20,747 nucleotides of DNA, taken from assembly GCA_902651635.1 (NCBI GenBank), contig CACRSC010000155.1:1-20747 (forward strand), in the 5' to 3' direction. The notes under the pieces were generated by a model. That model made no database searches. It was not told the origin of the DNA and saw only the letters and a list, made by a program, of their open reading frames with translations. Shown one piece after another: positions 1 through 8,511 of this stretch. The DNA comes from Mastigamoeba balamuthi (Eukaryota > Evosea > Mastigamoebida > Mastigamoebidae). Numbering within the stretch: position 1 is the stretch's first letter; each line of letters opens with the position of its first letter. The translations under genes and the position numbers were made by a program.

Positions 1-542
1 ACACCACCGCCGCCGACGCCGGTACCGACGGCCACGACCCCGACGGCGCCAGGCGGCGCTGCTCTGCCCCAGGGGCTTCGCAGCGCCACACACGCACGCC
101 ACCCGGAGCCGACGACGACGCCAGCGTGCCCGCGGGTCCGTTCTGTGCAGTTGGGAACCGCCAGAGGTGAGCCCCGAGTGAATCGACTCAAAGCAATTCA
201 ATTGACCGAAATCGAGGGAGAAAGAGAGAATGACCAGAGGGAGACCATCGCACGTCTGCAGACGAGGACGGGGGCTGGAGGGGTCCGCGCTCGACGACCT
301 GCGGCCCGGCAGTGCGCTGGGGCAGCGGGGGAGCGCGGACCAGCGGCTGCGACGCGGGCACGGCAGTGCGAGCGGCCGCGTGGGACCACGCGGACGCCCC
401 CTGCGCGCCCTGGAGCTGCACTGCTCCGCCGCTGGCGACGCTGGGCCTCGCGCCGACGGAGAACCTGTGGCCGGTCCACAGGGCCCTTCCGACGCGCGAG
501 GACAGCGCCCACACTGTGTTTTGCACAACGAACGCGCTGTAA
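1..542 (+). CDS. 3' end of a Thr/Pro-rich protein, two exons, 5' partial
   Basis: The gene enters from the left edge, so its start is not seen. Exon 1-166 reads in frame 1 and encodes a Thr/Pro-rich stretch beginning TPPPPTPVPTATTPT, the look of an extended, possibly glycosylated linker. A 95-base intron (167-261, GTGAGC...CTGCAG, phase 1) leads to exon 262-542, which ends in TAA at 540-542. The join keeps the frame open: Gly/Asp-rich sequence follows, then a Cys- and Trp-containing segment (WDHADAPCAPWSC) and a tail ending FCTTNAL. The Cys/Trp pattern and the Thr/Pro stalk suggest a secreted or cell-surface protein, but no family is recognised. The alternative frames across exon 2 also lack stops for a while; the chosen one is preferred because both splice sites and the phase agree. 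An AATAAA lies 49 bases after the stop. Confidence 0.6.
198..205 (+). other. TCAATTGA palindrome in an intron of the Thr/Pro-rich gene
   Basis: Lies in the 95-base intron 167-261, 31 bases after the donor and 56 before the acceptor; read with flanks it is TTCAATTGACC, which contains a branch-site-like TTGAC. Confidence 0.45.
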
Positions 543-569
543 GTCAGAATGGCGTCTTTGTTTGATCCC

Positions 570-878
570 TCATCCCGCGGACTCGAAACAAATAAACAGA
601 CCTCCCCGGTTGCCCGCGCACCGCACGGCATCGCGCACAACCCCCACCGAACGCTGCTCGCGGCATTGACCAGAGCGCCGCGGCGCGCGCAGACTCGAAA
701 TGGGAGGAGAGAAATCAAATGAAGCGAAGACAAGCGAACCCGCGACAAAGCAGGCGGCGGCGATGACGCTGACGGCAACCAGCGCCGGGAGGCCGAAGAG
801 GCAGCAGGCCGCTGCCCCCACGGCGAACGCAACCACCACGTTGACGACGATCGCGATCGCGAACGCGCCAAAAGCCAT
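570..878 (-). CDS. Possible small two-helix membrane protein
   Basis: On the minus strand an ATG at 878 opens about 55 residues that look truly coding. They form two hydrophobic segments (around FAIAIVVNVVVAFAVGAAAC and LVAVSVIAAACFVAGSLVF) with codons almost all ending in G or C, like the neighbouring genes. The reading frame continues to a TGA at 570-572, giving 102 residues, but the last 45 are Arg-rich and unconvincing and lie antisense to the 3' UTR of the converging gene. The true C terminus may be reached through an unrecognised intron. Upstream, the pyrimidine-rich CTTTTGCTTCTCAG just before the ATG and a GTGAGC donor about 60 bases further up could mark a 5' UTR intron. No family is recognised. 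Confidence 0.4.
   Translation of the reverse strand: MAFGAFAIAIVVNVVVAFAVGAAACCLFGLPALVAVSVIAAACFVAGSLVFASFDFSPPISSLRAPRRSGQCREQRSVGVVRDAVRCAGNRGGLFICFESAG
591..596 (+). promoter_or_regulatory. Candidate polyadenylation signal AATAAA
   Basis: AATAAA sits 49 bases downstream of the TAA of the Thr/Pro-rich gene, at a normal distance for a short 3' UTR. The other genes in the window do not show an exact AATAAA close to their stops, so it could be coincidental. Confidence 0.4.
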
Positions 879-2302
879 CCTGAGAAGCAAAAGCCAAACA
901 AGACGGCTGAGAGAAAAGAAAGAAGAAAGGGTGGAGCGCTGCGGAGCTCACCCAGATGCCTGACACGTCACTGATGACGAAATCCGAGGAATCTGAGGGT
1001 TACACGATCCCCAGGTCCGCCATGGCACATCGTCGTGGAACGTCTCGCGCTGCACGCCAGCATCGGCGCTGTGCGACCTATCTGCTGCTCAGCAAACCGA
1101 ACCTGCATCCATCAGGAACAGAAAGAGGCCTCCACTGAAACGCCACAGAGAGCGCATCGTCATCGATGACATCACCCAAAAGAAAGCTGCATGCTTTGCG
1201 TACGCTTATGACATCGAATGCAACGCTATGGACCCCAGAGAGAGCTTCACACTGCTGACGTGCCACCATCGACGGCGCTGCCCGCGAGCCATGTGCGCGC
1301 CGTGTGCGACGCCACGTGCGCGCAGGCGGCACAACAACATCATCCTTCTTGGCGCGTGTCCCTCTCTGTCCCCAACGTGTCCCTCCTGGCCCAGCGCCGC
1401 GTCGTTCGCCACCCGGCGATGGCAGTCGTGGTCGTCTGCACGGCGTCACACGCGCTTTGACAGCCTGCCGCTCCGCTGACCTCAGGCGTGGTCTGTGGCA
1501 CGTCACGGTGGTGTGGTAGAGGCTGTGGTGGGCGTCATGGTCTCCTCTGCTGGGCCTGCTGTGTGCTGCCTGCTGAGAGCCCACGACGCGACGACGGGGC
1601 GCAGCGTACCGCAGGTGTCCGTCAATGGGCGCAGCGCAGACACAGCCTGCGGGATCAGTGGTGCGAGGGGCGCCGGGTGCGACGGGGGGCGTTGCGGGAG
1701 AGGGCCGCTGTGGCTGCTGGCGGCCACAACAAATGAGGCGGTGTGCTCGTTCCTCGGGATCGCAACGCTGCCACATCACTCTGCTCTGTCACCGACCCAC
1801 TGCTGCCAACCACCGCCCCATCCGATCCACTTGGCTATGCGAGCCCGAGGTCGATGGAGTGGGCTTGTCCTCGGCCTGTCAATGTGTCGGTTGGTGTTGG
1901 AGCACCACACGACAACAATACGGGAATGGTCCAAAGCAGATCCAATTCCAGTGTTGCTCTTTGTGTACGACTCTGCCCCCTCTGAATAAGCAGGAATTTG
2001 AATTATCGTTCAAAACCGCCATGCTTTCCCGAATTGTCTTCCTGGGCTTCTGAATGAAGATCGCAACAACCCCGTGGGCTCTCGCGTTTTTCACAGTCGT
2101 GCCTTGCGGAACTCAGAACTCAAAATACTATCTCATAATTAGATTCGATTTGGATGCGGAATTTAAGACTTTGTTCTGCTTAGATATTCTCGTTGAGCTT
2201 GCGCGTCACAAGCGGAAAAACCTCGTGACAATCCGCGAATATCTGGCCTGCCAACAACTCAACAGCTACCTTCCCGGGCTCTGTCCCCCGTGCCCCCTGG
2301 CG
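879..2302. other. Intergenic stretch, no supported gene
   Basis: About 1.4 kb without a gene I can support. Several overlapping open frames exist on both strands between 1078 and 2053, but they compete with one another, lack family motifs and are expected in GC-rich DNA. From about 1980 the sequence turns AT-richer and probably forms the promoter and 5' leader of the first RING-IBR gene; the frame of that gene is open back to an ATG at 2054, but similarity to its paralogue begins only at 2303. Confidence 0.5.
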
Positions 2303-3958
2303 ATGTCGAGCGAGGACAGCAGCGGGCCCCGTGTGGCGCAGCCGCGGTCGACGTCGTCGCTGGCGCGGCGCAGGAGCGAGTTCCGCCTGCAGATCTTCAA
2401 GGACGCCTGCCGCTGGCTGCAGCGCTCCCTGGGCCCCTCCGCCTCTGCCCGCGAGCTGCGCTGGCGCGAGGCCTGGACGCAGTACAAGCGGCACAGGGCG
2501 ACCGCGGCTGCGGCGTGCTGCGCGGGGGCCGGGGAGTACCGTGCGGACGTGGTGGGCTTCGTGTGGGGCCGAGTGCTCGGGGGCTCAGGGGCAGCGCCCA
2601 GCGTGGACGTCGTCGACCCCGCCGTCGACGACCTCGCAGCCTCCCGCGTGTCCCCCAGGGCGTACAAGAAGCTCCTCGAGAGCGTCCGCCGCAAGCAGGG
2701 GCAGCAGCAGCAGCAGGGGAATCAGGGCCAGCAGCAGCCTGTGGACCTCTCGGACGTGGACGAGGTGGCTGAGATGTGCCGCTGCCTCAGGAAGAGGGCC
2801 TCCTCCTCGGCGGGCGAGCCTCCGCACAAGCTCCCCCGCAGGCAGACCGTGCGCTACGTGGTCTCTGGCACTGCGCAGGAGCTCACCCCATGGTCGCGCC
2901 GTCGTGCTGTGCAGAGGTCGATGGACAGCCAGACGGAGCAGAGGGACGAGGAGGGGTCGGATGCCACGGGCTCGTCCGAGACGGACTCGGAGAAGGACGA
3001 CACCGAGGGCCCTTCCCCTGCCCCTGCCGCAGAGCCCGCGAATAAGGCTCCTGCCCATGAAGAGGCTCCTGCCGCCGCCGCTGCTGCCGGGGAGCAGCAG
3101 GCGCAGGCGCCAGCGCCAGAGCCCGTGGGGGCTGCGGACGGCGCGGACCTCGACAACCGCCTGAGGGACGTCCTGGAGCGAGCGGTGCAGCTCAGTGAGA
3201 CGATGACGAAGTCGCAGGCGGACGCCGAGGGCATCAGCGGGCAGATCGACTCCCACCTGGCACAGATCGCAGACCTCAAGGGGCAGCTCGTCAACCGGTG
3301 CTCCGAGCTCCGCGACGCCTCGCGGGCGCAGGCCGAGGCCCTGTGCGAGGCCGAGCGCATCAGGAGCGCGCAGCGCCAGAGGGAGCGCGAGCAGACGGAG
3401 CAGTGCGTGCTCTGCGACAAGCGGTTCCTGAGGGCCGCGATGCACGGCCTCACCCTCGCCTGCAGCCACAAGTGCTGCGACGCCTGCTGCAAGTCGAGAC
3501 TCAGGGAGGTCTTCGAGAAGGCTGCCCGCGAGGGAAGGCCTCTCATGTGCCCCGGGTGCATGCGCAAGAGGCCTTCGAGCGGAGAGAACGAGTCCTCGGA
3601 GGCCGCTGCGGCCATTCCCGCAGAGGCAGTCGGTATGGTCGACCCCCTCGCACTGCGGCAGGGGAGCGCGGGGCTCGTGGACGACGACCTGGTGGTGGCT
3701 GTGGCCAGGCACCAGCTGTCTTTCCAGGACTTCGCCGCGACGAGGCCCGGTGCGGGGCAGCACGCTCGGCAGCACAGCTGCCCTCTGTGCACGGGGTTCT
3801 ACGTGTACGGGATGTCCAACTACGAGATGGGGGCGGCGCGGTGCACGAACCCGAGGTGCACGATGTTGTACTGCACGCGCTGCAACACGGCCCCCTTCCA
3901 CTTCGGCAAGCCGTGCGCCGATGGCGCCAAGGCCCCGGAAGCCAGCTCGTACTGCTGA
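2303..3958 (+). CDS. RING-IBR protein, copy 1 (RBR-like, no RING2)
   Basis: Intronless, 551 residues. The ATG at 2303 was chosen because similarity to the downstream paralogue starts there, although the frame stays open to an ATG at 2054. Order: a conserved region of unknown function (about 15-135, with WLQRSL, ELRWREAW and GFVWGRVLGGSGAAPSVD), a polyQ tract, a Ser/acidic and Pro/Ala linker, a coiled coil (about 280-365), a RING, and an IBR. RING ligands: C368, C371, C387, H389, C392, C395, C416, C419 (C-x2-C, C-x-H-x2-C-x2-C, C-x2-C). IBR ligands: C493, C496, C514, C519, C524, C527, H533, C538. The pair matches RING1 and IBR of RBR E3 ubiquitin ligases, so an E2-binding role is likely. The protein ends 13 residues after the last IBR ligand, so RING2 and its catalytic cysteine are absent. 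Ubiquitin ligase activity is therefore inferred, not shown. Confidence 0.88.
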   Translation: MSSEDSSGPRVAQPRSTSSLARRRSEFRLQIFKDACRWLQRSLGPSASARELRWREAWTQYKRHRATAAAACCAGAGEYRADVVGFVWGRVLGGSGAAPSVDVVDPAVDDLAASRVSPRAYKKLLESVRRKQGQQQQQGNQGQQQPVDLSDVDEVAEMCRCLRKRASSSAGEPPHKLPRRQTVRYVVSGTAQELTPWSRRRAVQRSMDSQTEQRDEEGSDATGSSETDSEKDDTEGPSPAPAAEPANKAPAHEEAPAAAAAAGEQQAQAPAPEPVGAADGADLDNRLRDVLERAVQLSETMTKSQADAEGISGQIDSHLAQIADLKGQLVNRCSELRDASRAQAEALCEAERIRSAQRQREREQTEQCVLCDKRFLRAAMHGLTLACSHKCCDACCKSRLREVFEKAAREGRPLMCPGCMRKRPSSGENESSEAAAAIPAEAVGMVDPLALRQGSAGLVDDDLVVAVARHQLSFQDFAATRPGAGQHARQHSCPLCTGFYVYGMSNYEMGAARCTNPRCTMLYCTRCNTAPFHFGKPCADGAKAPEASSYC

Positions 3959-5220
3959 TAGCAGCGGAAATAGCCGCCCCTCGAGCACTGGCTTCACGGT
4001 GGATGGTGATAATTCTGATTGAGCTCCGAGGGAGATGAGTGAGAATCCCACAGCAACGCACACAATTAGATTCAGGAAACGCACGCGGCTAGCTAGAAAC
4101 AGATAGAACTCTAGCGATTGGCAGTAGAGTGCAAGTCGGACCGATCTCTCCGCCATGCTGTTGTGTGCTAGAACAAGCGCCAGGACTCGCTACGACGATG
4201 TGGCCGAGACTCTAGGCACTCTGAACGAGAACTCGACCACGGTTGGCGTTGTGCCCCAACCGACAGGTTCAAGGTCCTTTCACCAGCTCCGCGACCATCC
4301 CCTATGACCATCAGTCACTGATTCGATCACCCTACACCACAAAAAACAAGTGGACAGTAGCACCCAATGGAGGAGGTCAACCCGAGAGAGGGACGAGGGA
4401 GAAGTCAGGTGACCCCATGACGGCGTGGGACGGGATGGTTGTTTTTTTCCTGATCACTCACATGGCTCTTCTCTTTGTCTCCGATGGCTACCACCCACAT
4501 CACAGTAGTAGCCACCAACAGGACAAAGAGGCATAGGAGCCGGCTGCGTCACCCCAGGGGGTGGGCGTGGGCGAGCACACGAGCGCCGACGACGCTGAGG
4601 TGGGCGTGCAGCGGCCCGTGAAGGACTCTGCCGCCAGGGCTGCGACGCAGCGGCGGGGGGGCGGGCACCTAAGGCGGAGGCCCGGGGTTGGAGGGACAGT
4701 CGGCAAGGGCGCAGGGTAGCAGCAGGCGGGAGGGTGGAGGGAACCCATAACCGGGCGTATGACAGTATTTTGCGGTGGTTGTGAGGCTGTGATACTGCCG
4801 AGAATAATTGGAGGGAATACTGATCAAATGATCGCGCCATAGTATCTCCACTCCACTCTCGGCCACCGTGCTGCCGACCCCGCTGCTGCCGCAAGGCTCT
4901 GGCCTCTCACTGGTGCTCATTCCGGGGACTTTTCGTCCATGTTGCGCAACCTTGGAATCCTCCTCTCCCTGTCCTCCGAGGACTCCTTTTTTCAGCCGTC
5001 CCTCCCTATTACTTATTCTGGCACCCTTGTGAGTAATGTCGCACATCTGCTCGCGTCTTTGCTCCATCCATGCAGCCCAAACAAGTTCACAGTGCCACTC
5101 AATCGCGGGGTTCAGGGGCCAGTGTCCAAGAGCGCGGTTCTGCTCTACGTCAAATACAACCCCGAATCCGATCGAATCTCCTGTCTTGTCCAACTCTCTT
5201 GCCCGACCCTCCCCCGTGCG
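3959..5220. other. Spacer between the two RING-IBR copies
   Basis: About 1.26 kb. The first 130 bases hold the 3' flank shared with copy 2. At about 4551-4716 a plus-strand stretch preceded by a CCCCAG acceptor-like site stays open for about 54 codons with GC-rich third positions and ends in TAG; it could be a lone exon or a gene relic, but no upstream partner or family was found. The last 200 bases are the leader of copy 2. Nothing else is supported. Confidence 0.4.
4069..4089 (+). repeat. 3' flank motif shared by the two copies (copy 1)
   Basis: GATTCAGGAAACGCACGCGG begins about 112 bases after the stop of copy 1. A near-identical stretch lies about 107 bases after the stop of copy 2, so the duplicated unit includes the 3' UTR or a 3'-end processing element. 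Confidence 0.6.
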
Positions 5221-6876
5221 ATGCCGAGCGGCAGCAGCAGAGGGCCCCGTGCCACCTCCGCCCGCCCGTGGGCCCCCGCGTCGCTGCTGCGGCGCAGGTG
5301 CGAGATCCGCCTTGACATCTTCCGGGACGCCTGCGAGTGGCTGCAGCGCTCCCTGGCCCCCCTGGGCCCCTCCGCCCCGGCACGCGAGCTGCGCTGGCGC
5401 GAGGCCTGGGCGCTGTACAAGCAGCACAGGGCGCCGACGGCGTGCTGCGCGAGGGCGGGGGCACTACGGGAGGACGTGGAGGGCTTCGTGTGGGGCCGAG
5501 TACTCGGGGGCTCGGGGGCAGCGCCCAGCGTGGACCTCGTCGACCCCGCAGTCGACGACCTCGCAGCCTCCCGCGTGCCCCGCAAGGCGTACAAGAAGCT
5601 CCTCGAGAGCATCCGCCTCAGGCAGGGCCAGCAGCAGCAGGGGCTGCAGGGCCTGCAGGGGCAGCAGCAGCAGCCTGTGGACCTCTCGGACGTGGGGGCG
5701 ATGGCCGAGATGTGCCGCTGCCTCAGGAAGAGGGCCTCCTCCTCGGCGGGCAGTGAGCCCTCGTGCAAGCTCCCCCGCAGGCAGACCGTGCGTGCTGTGG
5801 CCTCTGGCACAGCGCAGGTGCTCACCACGGGGCCGCAATGCTGTGATGTGCAGAGGTCCATGGGTGACCAGACGGAGCAGAGGGACGAGGAGTCGGAGGC
5901 CACGGGTTCGTCCGACACGGACTCGGAGGGAGACGACGCTCAGGGCCCTTCCCCTGCCCCTGCCGCAGACTCCACGATCCAGGCTGCTGCAGATCAAGGA
6001 GCCGCTGCTGCTGCTCCCGCTGCAAGAGCGCAGCCCTCGTCCGTGGGGACTGCGGTCAGCATCGATGGGGACGGCCTCGACAGCCGCCTGAGGAGCGTCC
6101 TGGAGCGAGCTGTGCGTCTGTGCGAGACGATGGTGAGGTCTCAGGCGGACGCCGAGAGCATCAGCGCGCAGATCGACGCCCACATGGCACAGGTAGCGGA
6201 CCTCAAGGGGCAGCTCGTCGTCAGGTGCGCAGAGCTCCGCGACGCCTCGCGGGCGCAGGCCGAGGCCCTGTGCGAGGCCGAGCGCATCAGGAGCGCGCAG
6301 CGTCAGAGGGAGCGCGAGCAGACGGAGCAGTGCGTGCTCTGCGACAAGCGGTTCCTGAGGGCCGCGATGCACGGCCTCACCCTCGCCTGCAGCCACAAGT
6401 GCTGCGACGCCTGCTGCAAGTCAGGGCTCCGGGAGGTCTTCGAGAAGGCTGCCCGCGACGGAAGGCCCCTCATGTGCCCCGGGTGCGAGCGAAACAGGCC
6501 CTCGAGCGACGACAGCGAGGTCTCGCAGGCCGCTGCGGCCATCCCAGCAGAGGCGGTCGGCATGGTCGACCCCCTCGCACTGCGGCAGGGGAGCGCGGGG
6601 CTCGTGGACGACGACCTGGCAGTGGCAGTTGCCAGGCACCAGCTGTCGTTCCAGGACTTCGCCGCGACGAGGCCCGGGGCGGGGCAGCACGCTCGGCAGC
6701 ACAGCTGCCCTCTGTGCACGGGGTTCTACGTGTACGGGATGTCCAACTACGAGATAGGGGCGGCGCGGTGCACGAACCCGAGGTGCACGATGCTGTACTG
6801 CACGCGCTGCAACACGGCCCCCTTCCACTTCGGCAAGCCGTGCGCCGATGGCGCCAAGATTCCTGCAGCCAGCTAG
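5221..6876 (+). CDS. RING-IBR protein, copy 2 (RBR-like, no RING2)
   Basis: Tandem paralogue of the gene at 2303-3958, same strand and also exactly 551 residues, intronless. The ATG at 5221 matches the start of copy 1; leader sequences differ. The layout is the same: conserved N-terminal region, Gln-rich tract, Ser/acidic and Ala/Pro linker, coiled coil, RING (first ligands C371 and C374) and IBR (first ligand C496). All eight RING and eight IBR ligands are kept. It ends right after the IBR (GAKIPAAS), so RING2 is missing here too, which argues against a chance truncation of one copy. The linkers differ by substitutions and small indels, while the coiled coil, RING and IBR are almost identical even at silent sites. 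As for copy 1, an E2-binding or scaffold role in ubiquitination is inferred from the domains only. Confidence 0.88.
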   Translation: MPSGSSRGPRATSARPWAPASLLRRRCEIRLDIFRDACEWLQRSLAPLGPSAPARELRWREAWALYKQHRAPTACCARAGALREDVEGFVWGRVLGGSGAAPSVDLVDPAVDDLAASRVPRKAYKKLLESIRLRQGQQQQGLQGLQGQQQQPVDLSDVGAMAEMCRCLRKRASSSAGSEPSCKLPRRQTVRAVASGTAQVLTTGPQCCDVQRSMGDQTEQRDEESEATGSSDTDSEGDDAQGPSPAPAADSTIQAAADQGAAAAAPAARAQPSSVGTAVSIDGDGLDSRLRSVLERAVRLCETMVRSQADAESISAQIDAHMAQVADLKGQLVVRCAELRDASRAQAEALCEAERIRSAQRQREREQTEQCVLCDKRFLRAAMHGLTLACSHKCCDACCKSGLREVFEKAARDGRPLMCPGCERNRPSSDDSEVSQAAAAIPAEAVGMVDPLALRQGSAGLVDDDLAVAVARHQLSFQDFAATRPGAGQHARQHSCPLCTGFYVYGMSNYEIGAARCTNPRCTMLYCTRCNTAPFHFGKPCADGAKIPAAS

Positions 6877-7245
6877 CTCATGCTGATGAGTGCAGCGAAA
6901 CCCTGTGTCAGGCTTGAGGGCCTTGACCAATCTGAATGGGTTTCCCCTGAGAGTGTTGAGATGATACGTATGTACACATTTTGATTCAAGCAACGCACGC
7001 GGCAACAATCACGTATTGGTCTTTCTGATAGTCTTCGATTCGCTGTTGCATTCGTCTCCATGCAATTGTTGGTCGAGCACCGCATACATATCTCCGTGGT
7101 CCTTGACAGTGCTCATTGGAGACCGATTTTGTGGACAAGACCACAGACTGTCTGCCGGATCTCGGGCCATATGTCATCTGTCCCTCTCTTCAGTACACTT
7201 TTTCCCTACGGCAATCACCCGTTTTGAGCCCCCGTTGCGGTGCGA
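6877..7245. other. Convergent intergenic region
   Basis: About 370 bases between the stop of RING-IBR copy 2 (+) and the stop of the phosphoesterase gene (-). It is AT-richer than its neighbours, holds the shared 3' flank motif, and shows no coding signal. Confidence 0.5.
6983..7002 (+). repeat. 3' flank motif shared by the two copies (copy 2)
   Basis: GATTCAAGCAACGCACGCGG, differing at two positions from the element behind copy 1 and at nearly the same distance from the stop. It marks the downstream extent of the tandem duplication or a conserved 3' UTR element. Confidence 0.6.
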
Positions 7246-8136
7246 TCATTTGATGTTGGGGACAATGTCGACGACGATTGGTGCATTAACTGGCTGGTAG
7301 CCCACGTTGACCGCCGACGCGTTCACAAAGCACACACCGCCCTCGTGCGTCACTCCGCGGCCCTCGTGTATGTGCCCCGCCACGTGCAGCGACGCCTGTG
7401 TGGCGAGAATCCTCCGCAGGAGGACCTTGCAGCCCGCCCTGTCCTCGCTGATGCACAGGTCGCCGTGTCCGTACGCGGGCCCGTGAGTCACGACAACGTC
7501 TGTGTCCTGGGGTATCATCGCCCACGTCCTCTCCAGCCCCTCAGCGTCGAGGCTGAACGCCCAGTCCTGCAGGCGCGTGAGGGCGAGTCGGCCCCAGCGG
7601 TGGGCAGCTCACGCCGAACCCCGGCGAGCAGGGAGACCCCCAGAAGCGCAGCCCCGCGCACTCTGCCGACGAGTTCTCCAGGTACGTGCACGACGCCCTC
7701 AGGTCCGCAGCGGCCTCCTCGATGGCCGCCTGCCCGAACTTCACGTCGTGGAACCTGTGTGGGGCATCGAATCAATTGATTCAGCGCCCGCGTGAGGATG
7801 AGGCCCTGGCACGGCGTGCCGGCTCCACGCGCGGTCGTAGTGCGCGGGGTCCAGTGTCAGGTCGTGGTTGCCCGCGACGACGACCTTGTGCGGGTGCGGG
7901 AGGCCGCGGAGCCAGCGGGCGAAGCTGCGGAGGGCCTGCGGGTCGCCCGTGTAGGAGAGGTCGCCTGCGTGCACCACCACGTCGCCCGCGGGCACAGCCA
8001 GCCCGCCCTCCTGCTCGTGCGTGTCCGACAGGAGCACGAGGCGGACGGCCCCCACGGGCCTGTCCGGCGGCGGCGTGCCGGTGGCGTAGGCCGCGACGAC
8101 GCGTGTTGCCCTGTGCTTGGCCTGAGACGCTCCCAT
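7246..8136 (-). CDS. MPPED-type metallophosphoesterase, three exons
   Basis: Exons 7829-8136, 7613-7754 and 7246-7566 join to 256 residues; introns are 74 bases (7755-7828, phase 2) and 46 bases (7567-7612, phase 0). The protein has the calcineurin-like metal site in order: D38-x-H40 in LLSDTHEQ, GD at 58-59 in VVHAGD, GNHD at 89-92, TH at 177-178 in VVVTHGP, and GHIH at 214-217. The spacing, THGPAYGHGD and the GSPCSPGF...DWAFSL segment across intron 2 resemble the MPPED1/MPPED2 family, which has weak phosphodiesterase activity on cyclic nucleotides in animals. The substrate here is unknown. The donor of intron 1 (GTGGAG) is weak but is the only one nearby that keeps the phase. A 14-base palindrome (GAATCAATTGATTC) lies in intron 1. 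The first 30 residues are poorly conserved and show no clear signal peptide. Confidence 0.85.
7772..7779 (-). other. TCAATTGA palindrome in phosphoesterase intron 1
   Basis: Centre of the 14-base perfect palindrome GAATCAATTGATTC, 17 bases from the acceptor of the 74-base intron; contains branch-like TTGAT. Confidence 0.45.
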
Positions 8137-8511
8137 GCGAGGGTTCTGCCGATCTTCGATATTCCGTTAAAAATTCGGGAGAATCTTGTGTTCGATGTGA
8201 TCGAATTTCGCGCGTCCTTTCACGTTACTGGTGATTAGCTTTTCCGACCTCTGACTCAAGAGAAACAGAAGTCCCCCGGTTGCAGGAGGAGCGGATGAGT
8301 AAACTCCAGTGATTTTCCATCAATCAAAACGTCTTCTCGTGGAAAACTGGACAATGAGCTCACCATACTCCTTCAATATGCACGCCAGCTGTGTCAGAAG
8401 CACTGCAATGCCCGTGATGTTATCCAGGATGTAATCGCTCTGCATCAAGGCCTTCTCTGCTCATCACTGGCAGCCCCATAAAAAGATGAGACACTGCGTC
8501 CCGTGGCGAAG
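8137..8511. other. Upstream region of the phosphoesterase and edge of the AT-rich island
   Basis: Bases 8137-8260 are the leader of the phosphoesterase gene (minus strand). From about 8240 the GC content drops and stays low to about 10660. No coding signal before the transposase. An interrupted inverted repeat lies at 8306-8350. Confidence 0.4.
8306..8350. repeat. Inverted repeat at the left edge of the AT-rich island
   Basis: CCAGTGATTTTCCA (8306-8319) pairs with TGGAAAACTGG (8340-8350), with a two-base bulge and one extra T and a 20-base loop. It could be a transposon-end structure or a chance hairpin; I found no matching copy at the other side of the island. Confidence 0.35.

Noticed and set aside
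968-1000. C/D-box snoRNA-like TGATGA...CTGA
   Set aside because: The boxes are only about 20 bases apart, with no terminal stem.
1078-1989. Long open frames on both strands upstream of the first RING-IBR gene
   Set aside because: They overlap each other, have no motifs or splice support, and open frames of this length are expected in GC-rich DNA.
2585-4156. A 523-codon minus-strand frame opposite RING-IBR copy 1 (and 5464-6396 opposite copy 2)
   Set aside because: It is the antisense shadow of the GC-biased plus-strand genes; the sense frame has complete zinc-ligand patterns.
4260-4275. tRNA T-arm-like GGTTCAAGGTCC
   Set aside because: No D arm, anticodon arm or acceptor stem could be placed around it.
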